A stretch of DNA of 35,315 nt from Planctomycetota bacterium (GTDB lineage Bacteria; Planctomycetota; GCA-002687715), in the NCBI GenBank assembly GCA_002683135.1, contig NYSS01000049.1, forward strand, positions 8,036 to 43,350, in the 5' to 3' direction. The notes below the pieces were generated by a model that was given only the letters and a program-made list of their open reading frames with translations, did no database searches and was not told the origin of the DNA. Within the stretch, counting starts at the first letter, position 1. Every line of letters starts with the position of its first letter. Below are positions 1-8,363 of this stretch, piece after piece. The position numbers and the translations under genes are program-made.

Positions 1-348
1 CTCGTCGCGCGGGCGATGGCGCAGCAGGCGCCCACGCTCCTCATCGACGAGCCCACCAGCTCCCTCGATCCAGAGCATCAGCTCGGGGTCTTCTCCCTCT
101 TGCGTCGCCTGGTTGAGGAGGAGGGCCGGAGCGCCATTGTCGTGACCCATGACCTGAACCTGGCGGGGCAGTTCGCGACCTCCATCGCGCTCATGGCGGA
201 TGGCAAGATCGCGGCGGCAGGAACCCCGCGAGAGATTCTGCTCCCCGAGGTCCTCGAGCCGGTCTATGGGTCCCACTTCCGGTTCGGGACGTGGCCGACG
301 GCGGGGGGCGGCGCGGAGCGGCCTTTCGTCGTACCCTGGGTTGAGTGA
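1..348 (+). CDS. ABC transporter ATP-binding protein, 3' fragment (iron/cobalamin FecE/BtuD type)
   Basis: This is the C-terminal part of an ABC ATPase; the gene begins before the window. The frame is open from base 1 and ends in TGA at 346-348. It carries a Walker B block (LLIDEPTS), the D-loop SSLD, and the H-loop in VTHDLN. The Walker A and most of the signature motif lie outside the window. The stretch after the H-loop (ALMADGKIAAAGTPREIL) is typical of ATPases for iron-siderophore, haem or cobalamin importers, in which it is followed by a short tail. The partner permease and binding protein are not visible, so the substrate is unknown. The ABC ATPase identity is sure; the importer subtype is inferred from the tail sequence. 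Confidence 0.9.
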   Translation, partial: LVARAMAQQAPTLLIDEPTSSLDPEHQLGVFSLLRRLVEEEGRSAIVVTHDLNLAGQFATSIALMADGKIAAAGTPREILLPEVLEPVYGSHFRFGTWPTAGGGAERPFVVPWVE

Positions 349-454
349 GATCGGGGAAGGCCCGGGCCTTCCCCGTATAGAGATCGAGAGAAACCGCGGG
401 CTTCGCCGTTGGTTGACCCCCCGTCGGACGTCCTCCGCCCAGGAACCCAGCGTC

Positions 455-2488
455 ATGAGTCGTATCCTCCTACTCGCCACCGTTTCCTTCCTCCTCGCTC
501 CGGCCGTCCTCGCTCAACCGGACCCGCCGCCCAACAAGCGCCGCGCCGAGGTCCTCAAGCGGTTCGACAAGAACAAGAACGGCCGGCTCGATTCCAAGGA
601 GCGCAAGGCTGCCATGGCGTGGCTCAAGGAGAACCGGGACAAGTTGCCGCCGGTCGAAAATCGCGGCCCTGGAGGCGGGCCGCCCCCGCCGGACATGTTC
701 GATAACCCGGGTGGTCGCCCCCCCGGCGGCAGGTCCGGCAGGACCGCCCCCGGTGGCGGAGGCCGTGGCCGCAATGTGCAGGATCGCGTCACCCGCGTGG
801 CCGATCAGTTCGACGCGAACAAGGACGGGCTCCTCGAGCGCGCTGAGCGTGACAAGGCCCGCGCCCATCTCGCTGAGCGGGGGAGCGGCCGTGGCCGTGG
901 TGGTCGTGGCGGCCGGGGTGGCCGGGGGGGCCGCGGCGGTCGCGGTGGTGGCCGCGGTGAAGATGAGCGCGCCGTCGTCGAACCCCATCAAGTCACGAAG
1001 GGGTCAGTGAAGCGCTATCCCCAAAAAGGCCTGTACGACGGGGGCGTGTTGCGGACGTTCTTCATCGACTTCGAGGAGGGTGACTGGGCCACCGAGCTCG
1101 GTGCTTTCTATCGCACCGATGTTGAGGTCCCGGCCAAGGTCACCGTCGATGGGAAGGCCTACAAGGACGTGGGGATCGCGTTTAGAGGTAACTCTTCTTA
1201 CTTCGGTGTCAGCGGCAAGAAGAAGTCGTGGAACCTCCGATTCGACGCCACCCACGCCGACCAGAACATCTACGGATACCGCACGCTCAATCTGTTGAAC
1301 GGTCATTCGGACCCGTCCTTCCTGCACGCGCTCATGTTCACCCAGATCTCTCGGGAGTACATGCCGGCCCACTACTGCAACCTGGTCAAGCTCGTCGTCA
1401 ACGGGGAGAGCTGGGGCATCTACGTCAATATCCAGCAGTACAACAAGGACTTCCTGCGGGACTTCTACGGCACCCGCCGTGGCGTGCGCTGGAAGGTGCC
1501 GGCGGGCGCCGGTAGCGCGCTGAATTACACCGAGGACCTCGAGGCGTACAAGCGCTCCTTCGACATGAAGACCAACTCGGGAGGTGACGAGGCCTGGAAG
1601 GCGCTGCAGGAGCTCTCCCGCGTGCTCGCGAAGACCGGCGACGAGGCGGCCCTGCGCAAGGTCCTCGACATCGATGAAGCCCTGTGGTTCATCGCCCTCG
1701 ACAACATCCTCATGGACGGGGACGGCTACGTTTCCCGAGCCAGCGACTACAACATCTACCGCGACACCAAGGGCCGTTTCCACTTCCTCCCGCATGACAG
1801 CAACGAGTCGTTCAAGACCGGCAGCGGCGGACCCGGAAGTCGCAGCTACCCCCGTGACGAGCGCCTGAGTCCGCTGTTCGGCGGCGACATGAACGACCGA
1901 CCCCTGGTCAAGGCCCTGCTGGCCATCCCGCATGTCCGCGCGCGCTACCTCGCCCACGTCAAGACCATCGTCGACGAGTGGATGGACTGGGATAAGGCCA
2001 TGGGGCCCGCGTTTCAGGCGTACCACGACCTCATCGCTGACGAGGTGAAGCGCGACGACAAGTGCCTCTATGGTTACGCGGCTTTCAAGTCGAGCCTGGA
2101 GGGTCGCTCGAGCGGTCGGTCCCAGTCAGTGCGTAGCTTCGTCGAGTCTCGCCGTGAGTACCTGGTGAACCACGAGACGCTCAGTGGGCCGTGGCCCGAG
2201 ATCAAGTCGGTGGTGGTTGAGGAGGGCGGCGCCGAGGTCGTGGTCAAGGTCAGCGGGGAAGTGGAGGTCGACCAGGTGCTGCTGCACGTCGCGAACGGCC
2301 GTAACGTCCCGTACGACGCGGTGGCCCTGAAGAAGACCAGTGGCGGGAACTGGCGCGGAGAACTGCCTGCCGTCAAGAAGGGCCGGCAGTACTGGTACGT
2401 CGAGGCCCGGACGAAGGAGACCGGCCGTGCGGTGTTCCATCCGCGCAAGGCCGAGTCGGCGCCCAATATTCGCAAGGCGAAGAAGTAG
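455..2488 (+). CDS. Secreted CotH-family kinase with EF-hand pair and RGG-rich linker
   Basis: This predicted exported protein has 677 aa. The ATG at 455 was chosen because it opens a clear signal peptide (MSRILLLATVSFLLAPAVLA) and has AGGAA upstream; the frame extends further upstream without coding character. Two EF-hand loops are visible at about residues 38-49 (DKNKNGRLDSKE) and 120-131 (DANKDGLLERAE), so calcium binding is likely. A Gly/Arg-rich stretch spans about 144-168. From about residue 185 to 570 it matches CotH kinases, with a basic FRGNSS/KKSWNLRF block, LVVNGESWGIYVNIQQ, and a DNILMDGDGY...DYNIY region followed by FLPHDSN. CotH proteins are secreted atypical kinases that phosphorylate other secreted proteins. 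A beta-rich C-terminal domain follows. Convergent with the next gene, which also carries an RGG tract. The target is unknown. Confidence 0.85.
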   Translation: MSRILLLATVSFLLAPAVLAQPDPPPNKRRAEVLKRFDKNKNGRLDSKERKAAMAWLKENRDKLPPVENRGPGGGPPPPDMFDNPGGRPPGGRSGRTAPGGGGRGRNVQDRVTRVADQFDANKDGLLERAERDKARAHLAERGSGRGRGGRGGRGGRGGRGGRGGGRGEDERAVVEPHQVTKGSVKRYPQKGLYDGGVLRTFFIDFEEGDWATELGAFYRTDVEVPAKVTVDGKAYKDVGIAFRGNSSYFGVSGKKKSWNLRFDATHADQNIYGYRTLNLLNGHSDPSFLHALMFTQISREYMPAHYCNLVKLVVNGESWGIYVNIQQYNKDFLRDFYGTRRGVRWKVPAGAGSALNYTEDLEAYKRSFDMKTNSGGDEAWKALQELSRVLAKTGDEAALRKVLDIDEALWFIALDNILMDGDGYVSRASDYNIYRDTKGRFHFLPHDSNESFKTGSGGPGSRSYPRDERLSPLFGGDMNDRPLVKALLAIPHVRARYLAHVKTIVDEWMDWDKAMGPAFQAYHDLIADEVKRDDKCLYGYAAFKSSLEGRSSGRSQSVRSFVESRREYLVNHETLSGPWPEIKSVVVEEGGAEVVVKVSGEVEVDQVLLHVANGRNVPYDAVALKKTSGGNWRGELPAVKKGRQYWYVEARTKETGRAVFHPRKAESAPNIRKAKK

Positions 2489-2547
2489 CCCGCGGGTCGC
2501 GGACGGGCCGCCCGCCGATCATCTCGACGAGCGGCTTCGCGCGCTGA

Positions 2548-5500
2548 CTATCCGTCGTGCTCTTCGTCGCCCCCGAGCTCGGCTTCGAGGCGCTCCGCCT
2601 CTTCCTGCAAGGTGATCCAGGACGGGTCCGGATGCTCCGGGTCGATCTCGACCGTGAGCGAGTGGGACTGGGTCTCTCCGTCGACGATCAGGCGCGCGCC
2701 GAAGGTCCCGGGGCGCACCCGCCGTCCACCGCCACGACCACCGCGACCACCGCGGCCACCGCGGCCACCGGCGTTGTTGTTGCTGGCGGGCGGCGCGCCG
2801 CGCAGGTCCCACGTCGCGTTGTGCAGGCCGGCGTCGGTGCTGACCTCGATCGTGCGGATCACCTTGGCGGTGCCATCGACGATTTCGATCTTGGCTGACG
2901 TGGCCTTCTTCTTGAGGTGGTAGGTGAGGGTCGCGCCGGTCGGCGGGTTCTCGCCGACGAAGCGGCGGTTGGTGCCGCCGGTGGAGGTCCCGCTCTTCCA
3001 GATGACCGCGCTGACGGGCTTGTAGAAGTGAACGCCCTTCGCCATGACCTTTTCGGTCATCTGGCGGACGGCGTTCACGTTGGTGATCCAGAGGCTGCGG
3101 CCGTGGGTCCCGGCGACGACTTCGCCGGACGGCACGTTGATGGCGAAAGCGTGGACGGCGACCGTCGGCAGGTTGCCGTTGAGGCGCGTCCAGTGCTTGC
3201 CGCGGTTGATGGAGACGTAAGCGGAGAACTCCGTGCCCAGATAGAGCACGTCCTCGTTCACCGGGTCTTCCGCGATGGTCCGCGTCGAGCCGGCGCCCTC
3301 CGGCAGCGAGCCGGTGAGGGAGTGCCAGGTGTCGCCTGCGTCGTTCGTCATCAGCGCGTAGGGCGCGTCATCGTCGCTGCGATGGCCGTCCAGGGTGACG
3401 TAGGCGCGCTTCGCGTCGTACTTGGACGCGACCAGTTCGCTGACCCAGCGGGGGCCCGGGACGATGGCGGCGATTGGAGCTCCGGCGGGCTTCTTGTCGG
3501 TGGCTCCGGCGGGCTTTTCGCCATCCTTGACGGCTACGGGCTTGCCGCTGACGGTCTCCCCGGCGTCAGCCGAGGGGATGCCGACCTTGAAGCAGTCGAT
3601 CCAGTTGGTGCCGCCGTCACGGGTGACCCAGAGCGCGCCGTCGTCGGTGCCCACGTAGACGATGTTCGCGTCCTTGGGTGACTCGGCGAGTGCGGTCGCC
3701 GCGCCGCGCTCGGTGTTGGTGATCTCCGGTGAGATGTGCTTCATGCCGACGCCACGGTTCAGTGACTTCATCACCACGCTGCCGGCCGTGTAGACGATCT
3801 TGTTGTTGTGATCGGAGATGAGGTACGGGGTCTCCCAGTTGAAGCGGACGCGCGGCGTGTTGGAGCCGCCGCTCCCGCGACCACCACGGGCGCGCAGGCT
3901 GCCGCGCGCGCCGGTCTCCAGGTCGCGCCAGCCCGGAGGTCCGTTCTGGCTCTGGCTGTAGACGATGTTCGGGTTCTCCGGATCGACGAGGCAGCGGAAT
4001 CCGTCACCGCCGCCGATGCGGATCCAGTCGTGGTTACGCTGCCCGGTTCCGGCAGTCCGGCTGGGCGCTCCCCAGCTGCCGTTGTCCTGCAGGCCGCCGA
4101 ACACCCAGTAGTTGCGCTCCTGGCTACAACCCACGTGATAGAACTGGCCGATAGCGGTGTGATTGAGGTGATCCCAGTTCTTGCAGGCATCGTAGGTCAC
4201 ATAGATGCCGCCGTCGCTGCCGTGAATGATGTGGTCGCCGTTGTTGGGGTTGATCCACTCGGCGTGGTGGTCCGAGTGGACGCCGCGCCCTGCGTTGCGC
4301 TCGAATTTCTCGCCCCCGTTGGTCGAGCGATACAGCGACGTCCCGAGGACCATGATGTTGTCGGCGTTGGTGGGGTCGACCCGGATCTGGCTGTAGTACA
4401 TGGGACGCGGGTTGAGCGTGTTGACACGCGTCCACGTTTCCCCGGCGTCCGTTGACTTGTAGACGCCGCCATACTCGTGTCCGTTCGGACCCTGCCGGTC
4501 TTGCATGTTCGCGGCCTGGCCGCCCAGCGTTCCGGTGAACGGCGAGCGCGCGCCCTTGGGCCACTTGCCGAGGGTGACCTCGACGACGACGTCCTTCTTG
4601 TCACGGACGACCTTGAACGGGACCGTGTCTCCGGCCTTGTGGTTGTGGCATTGCTTGTCGACGTCATTCGAGCTATGGACCCGATGATCGCCGATCGAGA
4701 GGACCACGTCGCCCACCTTCAGCCCGGATGTCTTGGCCGGCGTATCCTGGGGCTTCTGGCCGCTCCCCGAGCCGCCTCGGCCGCGACCACGGCCCTGAGA
4801 GGCGCCGAATCCGGAGACCTTCACGCCCGCGTCCACCGCCTCGACTCGGAGGCCCAGGAACGGCGCGTCTTCGGGTTGCTTCGCGATCATCTCGCTCTCG
4901 ACGATCGCCATGACCACGTTCGGGTCCTTGCGGTACCAGTCGATGCCGACCCGTCCGAAGTCGCACGTGGGCAGGCCCTTCGTCATGCGCGTCCATGTCT
5001 TGCCAGCGTTCGTCGTCTTCCAGATCCCGCTACCTGGTCCGTACTTCTTGGACGGATCGTTGGTGTCGAACCCGTCGCGCTCGCGCTCGTAGGTCGCCAT
5101 GAGCAGCGTGTCCGGGTCGGTCGGATGCATGTCGATGTCGATGACACCCGTCATGTCGTCGATGTAGTGGCTCTTGTTCCACGTCTTGCCGCCGTCGGTC
5201 GTCTTGTAGAGGCCGCGCTGCTCGTTGGGGCCGTAGAGGCGTCCGAGGGCGCCGACGTACACGATGTCCGGGTTCGTGGGGTGGATCACGATGCACCCGG
5301 TCTGAAAGCTCTGGCGGAGCCCCATGTTCGTCCAGGTCTTGCCGCCGTCGGTGGACTTGTAGACGCCGTCGCCGTAGGAGACCGAGTTACGAGGGTTGCC
5401 CTCGCCGGTGCCGACCCAGACGATGTCCTTGTTCGACTGGGAGACGCACACGCTGCCGACGGAGACCGTCGACTCATGGTCGAACTGGTGCTCGAAGGTG

Positions 5501-5727
5501 ATGCCGTTGTTGATCGTCTTGAGGAGGCCGCCGGATGCGGTCCCCGCCCACCAGATGCTGGGTTCGTTCTCGTAGACGGCAAGGCTGATGATCCGGCCAC
5601 CCATGGTGGACGGTCCGATGCTGCGCCAGTGCGTGTCGTCAGCCCACGACGTGGGAAGCTCCTGCGCAGTGGAGGTGGACGCGGCGAGCAAGACGAGGGT
5701 GACAAGGAGGATCGACGGGCGGGACAT
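2548..5727 (-). CDS. Secreted sortilin/VPS10-like BNR-repeat protein with an inserted PDZ domain
   Basis: This exported protein has 1059 aa. The ATG at 5727 is preceded by GGGAGAAG at good spacing and opens a signal peptide ending near AQ-22. The body is a beta-propeller with several BNR/Asp-box repeats: GVYKSTDGGKTW (about 121-132), GLYKTTDGGKTW (172-183), GIWKTTNAGKTW (234-245) and GVYKSTDAGETW (421-432). A PDZ-like module (about 288-388: GLRVEAV, then SGLKVGDVVLSIGDHRV) sits between propeller blades, and its front loop carries GRGRGRGGSGSG. The C-terminal part has a beta-sandwich (TWDLRGAPP) with an RGG-rich loop and ends in a short acidic helix. The family is common in planctomycetes and acidobacteria; its substrate is unknown and I assign no enzymatic activity. 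It is divergent from the gene at 5825. Confidence 0.8.
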   Translation of the reverse strand: MSRPSILLVTLVLLAASTSTAQELPTSWADDTHWRSIGPSTMGGRIISLAVYENEPSIWWAGTASGGLLKTINNGITFEHQFDHESTVSVGSVCVSQSNKDIVWVGTGEGNPRNSVSYGDGVYKSTDGGKTWTNMGLRQSFQTGCIVIHPTNPDIVYVGALGRLYGPNEQRGLYKTTDGGKTWNKSHYIDDMTGVIDIDMHPTDPDTLLMATYERERDGFDTNDPSKKYGPGSGIWKTTNAGKTWTRMTKGLPTCDFGRVGIDWYRKDPNVVMAIVESEMIAKQPEDAPFLGLRVEAVDAGVKVSGFGASQGRGRGRGGSGSGQKPQDTPAKTSGLKVGDVVLSIGDHRVHSSNDVDKQCHNHKAGDTVPFKVVRDKKDVVVEVTLGKWPKGARSPFTGTLGGQAANMQDRQGPNGHEYGGVYKSTDAGETWTRVNTLNPRPMYYSQIRVDPTNADNIMVLGTSLYRSTNGGEKFERNAGRGVHSDHHAEWINPNNGDHIIHGSDGGIYVTYDACKNWDHLNHTAIGQFYHVGCSQERNYWVFGGLQDNGSWGAPSRTAGTGQRNHDWIRIGGGDGFRCLVDPENPNIVYSQSQNGPPGWRDLETGARGSLRARGGRGSGGSNTPRVRFNWETPYLISDHNNKIVYTAGSVVMKSLNRGVGMKHISPEITNTERGAATALAESPKDANIVYVGTDDGALWVTRDGGTNWIDCFKVGIPSADAGETVSGKPVAVKDGEKPAGATDKKPAGAPIAAIVPGPRWVSELVASKYDAKRAYVTLDGHRSDDDAPYALMTNDAGDTWHSLTGSLPEGAGSTRTIAEDPVNEDVLYLGTEFSAYVSINRGKHWTRLNGNLPTVAVHAFAINVPSGEVVAGTHGRSLWITNVNAVRQMTEKVMAKGVHFYKPVSAVIWKSGTSTGGTNRRFVGENPPTGATLTYHLKKKATSAKIEIVDGTAKVIRTIEVSTDAGLHNATWDLRGAPPASNNNAGGRGGRGGRGGRGGGRRVRPGTFGARLIVDGETQSHSLTVEIDPEHPDPSWITLQEEAERLEAELGGDEEHDG

Positions 5728-5824
5728 GGTCTTCTCCCGAGGCTACGATGGGGACTAGGACAAAAGTGATGGACCATCCATACTACATCGGACCGACTGA
5801 AACTGCCGATTCGCGGAGCGCCGT
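5728..5824. promoter_or_regulatory. Divergent promoter region
   Basis: These 97 bases separate two genes read in opposite directions, so both promoters must lie here or in the flanking coding ends. A short inverted repeat, GATGG-A-CCATC, lies at 5769-5779 and could be an operator. I do not see convincing -35/-10 boxes. Ribosome-binding sequences are visible on both sides: GGGAG before the minus-strand gene and GGAG at about 5816-5819 before the plus-strand gene. Confidence 0.4.
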
Positions 5825-7012
5825 ATGAACGTTGTTGGGCTCCTCCTCCTCTCGCTGGCTGTTTCCTTGATCGTGGACCCGGTCGTGGGGCAGCAGGTGA
5901 CGCTCATCGAGAGCCCCGCGGGGACCTCCAGCGGGCAGCCCCACCTGGATCGGGGCGTGGACGGGATCGTCCGTATGTGCTGGGTCGAGACCGACGAGCG
6001 GTCGGCGCGCCTGCGCTTTTCGGCCTTCAGCCCCGAGGGGTGGTCTGCGCCGCGAACCATCGCCGAGGGAGACCGTTGGTTCGTGAACTGGGCGGACGTT
6101 CCTTCACTGGCTGCTGACGCGGACGGCAACCTCCTCGCGCACTGGCTCGAACGGCTCGGTGATGGATCGTATGCGTATGGGGTGCGGATGCGGATCTCCA
6201 CCGACGGGGGGACGACCTGGGGAGCTCCCTTCTGGATTCACGATGACAGGAGCGCCCAGGAGCACGGGTTCTGCAGCATCCTGCCGAAGGCGAAGGTGGG
6301 GCAGATCCAGGACATCACGCCCGGTTTCTGGGTGGTGTGGCTGGACGGTCGCGACATGCCGAAGACCGACGAGATGACGTTGCGGGCGCGCACCGTCGGC
6401 ATCGACGGCAAGTTGGGAAGAGAGGCCGTCCTCGACCCGCGCGTCTGTGAGTGTTGCCCCACCGCGATCGCCCGTGGTGGCGACGGTCTCCCGCTGATGA
6501 CCTACCGGGACCGCAGCGGTAAAGACGTCCGTGACATCGCGGTCGCCCGGCATGGGTTGTTCGGTTGGGGCAAGCCAGCGATCCTCCATGACGACCGCTG
6601 GACGCGGCCGGGCTGACCGGTGAATGGGCCCGCGCTGGACGCGCGGGGAAATCGCGTCGCGGCGGCTTGGTTCACGCGTGGTGGCGGGGCTCCCAAGGTC
6701 ATGTTTGCGGTGTCTTCCGACGGTGGTCAGTCGTTTGGTAAGGCGCGGCAATTGCCAGCCAAGGACCCGATCGGTCGCTGCGGTGTCGCCGTTCTGGCGG
6801 ACGGGTCGGTGGCCGTTTGCTGGCTCGACCTCGTGAACAACGTCGCCGAGCTGCGGGCATCGCTGGACGGTGAGAAGATCATCACGTGTGCGAAGACGTC
6901 CGCTGGCCGGGCGTCCGGTGTCCCGGAGATCGTCGCCGAGGGCAAAGGGGCGCTCATCGCGTGGCGTGATGTCTCCAAGCGCCGTGTCCTGACGGCGCGC
7001 GTGGTCTGGTGA
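5825..7012 (+). CDS. Secreted sialidase-fold BNR protein with one in-frame TGA (candidate Sec264, or a nonsense mutation)
   Basis: The frame starts at ATG 5825 (GGAG seven bases upstream) with a signal peptide ending near VVGQQ. It runs to TGA 6614-6616 (263 aa), continues in the same frame without another stop to 7012, and would give 395 residues. The part after the TGA (PVNGPALDARGNRVAAAWFT, then FAVSSDGGQSFGKA) is plainly the rest of the same fold, so the two halves are one gene. Asp-box motifs RISTDGGTTW and AVSSDGGQSF mark sialidase-like propeller blades. A cysteine cluster VCECCPT lies in the first half. As I recall the family, relatives read G-C-P-V-N-G-P where this gene reads G-TGA-P-V-N-G-P, so the stop replaces a conserved Cys. 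Either selenocysteine is inserted, or this is a one-base nonsense change (TGC or TGT to TGA) or sequencing error. Function beyond a secreted BNR protein is unknown. Confidence 0.7.
6614..6647 (+). other. In-frame TGA followed by a bSECIS-like hairpin
   Basis: TGA at 6614-6616 is followed by a perfect 7-bp stem, CCCGCGC (6629-6635) with GCGCGGG (6641-6647), closing a 5-nt loop TGGAC (6636-6640). The loop begins 19 nt after the TGA and has G as its second base. The bacterial SECIS consensus, as I recall it, asks for a loop 16-37 nt after UGA with a G among its first two bases, so the geometry fits. The stem is all G/C in a GC-rich gene, so chance occurrence is a real alternative. No Sec machinery gene lies in the window. 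Confidence 0.4.
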
Positions 7013-7131
7013 TGCTCTCGCGCCAGGTCTCCGCCCTCTCGGGTTCGGCGCCGGGGCCGGCGACGGAAGACCATCGTGTGAGGGCGGGTTCTGCCACAGG
7101 CGGCTACCATGGCGAGGTCCGGAGAAGACTC

Positions 7132-8136
7132 ATGGATCTTGTGCGCATGATGGCCCTGTTGCTGCTGGTGGGAACGGCGGCGGCACAACCGACGGTTCCG
7201 AAGGACACGCTGCCTGAGCGTTTCTGGGAGGCGGGCTGGCCGTTTGGACTCGGGGAGCCGCCAGCGGGTTGGAGTGAATCCCTGGGCGTTGATCGCATCG
7301 CGCTTGGCCGTGCGCTGTTCTTCGACCCGGTCCTCTCGATTGACCGGAGCGTGGCGTGCGCGTCGTGTCATCGTCCCGACGCTGGTTTCGCGTCCCACGA
7401 GGCGCTCCCTCTGGGTGCTGCGGGCAAGCGCGCGCTGCGCCATCCTCCGTCGCTCTACAACCGGGCGCTCGGGACGCTGCACTCGTGGGACGGCAAGGCT
7501 CGTTCGCTCCGGGAGCAGGTCGTCTTGCCCATCTCGAATCCCAATGAGATGGGGCTCGCGCTGGAAGATGGGATCGGCCGCTTGCAGGCGGACATCGGAT
7601 ACGTGAGGCGATTCACGTCTGCCTACGGGGGAGGTCCGAACGAGGAACGGCTGGCGGACGCGCTCGCCCTATTCGTCTCTCGGCTGACCTTGGGGGACAG
7701 CCCGGTGGATCGCTTTCAGGCTGCGCGGGACCGGGCGGCGTTGACCCAGGAAGAGCGGAAGGGGCTCTGGATCTACGAGAGCAAGGGGCGGTGCTGGTCG
7801 TGCCACAGTGGTCCCAACTTCACCGATGAGGCGTTCCACAACTCCGGTATCGGCGTCGTGGACAACCAGCCCGAGGATGGGCGTATGGCGGTCACCGGTG
7901 ATGTGGCGGATCGCGGTGGGTTCCGGACACCGACGCTGCGGGGGCTCCTCCAGTCGGCTCCGTACATGCATGACGGTAGCCTGAAGACCCTCGAGGAGGT
8001 CGTCGCGTTCTACCGACGCGGTGGCAACGACAATCCGTTCCGCGACCCGCGACTCACGCCCTTGGACCTCACGGATGAGGACGCGACCAGCCTCATCGCT
8101 TTCTTGAAGGCGCTCTCGCGCCGCGCTCAGGACTGA
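7132..8136 (+). CDS. Di-haem cytochrome c peroxidase / MauG-family protein
   Basis: This periplasmic protein has 334 aa. The ATG at 7132 is preceded by GGAG (in GTCCGGAGAAGACTC) and opens a signal peptide ending at about AAAQ. Two c-type haem sites are present: CASCH (76-80) and CWSCH (221-225), which is the two-haem layout of bacterial cytochrome c peroxidases and MauG relatives. FFDPVLSIDRSVACASCH, the NEMG block, and YMHDGSLKTLEEVVAFY near the C-terminus are all family hallmarks. The length is normal. Such proteins reduce hydrogen peroxide or oxidise protein side chains, with electrons from small cytochromes. It begins 119 bases after the BNR protein on the same strand and could be co-transcribed with it. 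Whether it is a peroxidase or a MauG-like modifying enzyme cannot be decided from sequence. Confidence 0.9.
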   Translation: MDLVRMMALLLLVGTAAAQPTVPKDTLPERFWEAGWPFGLGEPPAGWSESLGVDRIALGRALFFDPVLSIDRSVACASCHRPDAGFASHEALPLGAAGKRALRHPPSLYNRALGTLHSWDGKARSLREQVVLPISNPNEMGLALEDGIGRLQADIGYVRRFTSAYGGGPNEERLADALALFVSRLTLGDSPVDRFQAARDRAALTQEERKGLWIYESKGRCWSCHSGPNFTDEAFHNSGIGVVDNQPEDGRMAVTGDVADRGGFRTPTLRGLLQSAPYMHDGSLKTLEEVVAFYRRGGNDNPFRDPRLTPLDLTDEDATSLIAFLKALSRRAQD

Positions 8137-8171
8137 GCGATCCCCGACGTGGGTGTCGGTGGAAAAAAAAA

Positions 8172-8250
8172 GAGACGAACACGCTCCGCGGGCTGCGATC
8201 GTCTCAATTTAAATGTGTGATGTTTGTCCGACGAGTCCGCGGAGCGTTCG
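8172..8250. terminator. Pair of mutually exclusive hairpins between convergent genes
   Basis: The spacer 8137-8363 between two convergent genes is locally AT-richer and structured. GAGACGA (8172-8178) pairs with TCGTCTC (8199-8205), followed by AATTTAAAT, and an A-run lies just before it at 8163-8171, so it could terminate transcription in both directions. A second pairing competes: ACGCTCCGCGG (8181-8191) is perfectly complementary to CCGCGGAGCGT (8237-8247), with CGAAC/GTTCG extending it across a 2-nt bulge. The first stem encloses the left arm of the second. Confidence 0.5.
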
Positions 8251-8280
8251 CCACCCTTTACATCGGCCGGGCTGGGAGAG

Positions 8281-8316
8281 GACCTGAGATAAAAAAGCGC
8301 CCGGCGAGGTCTATTT
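8281..8316. terminator. Weak hairpin with T-run
   Basis: GACCT (8281-8285) pairs with AGGTC (8307-8311), and TATTTT follows. The loop of 21 nt is long and contains an A-run, so this is a weak terminator candidate. It lies about 50 bases beyond the stop of the minus-strand acyltransferase gene. Confidence 0.3.
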
Positions 8317-8363
8317 TGCGCGCGGGCCTCAACAGGTGACGATTTGGCACGTCAGGTTGTGGC

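Noticed and set aside
885-960. Tandem repeat in the CotH gene as CRISPR or satellite DNA
   Set aside because: The repeat is in phase with Gly-Arg codons in a real gene and has no spacers.
1004-2026. 340-aa minus-strand frame inside the CotH gene
   Set aside because: Antisense shadow; the plus strand has signal peptide, EF-hands and CotH motifs.
4477-5769. 430-aa plus-strand frame inside the sortilin-like gene
   Set aside because: Antisense shadow of clear BNR repeats; no domain and no ribosome-binding site.
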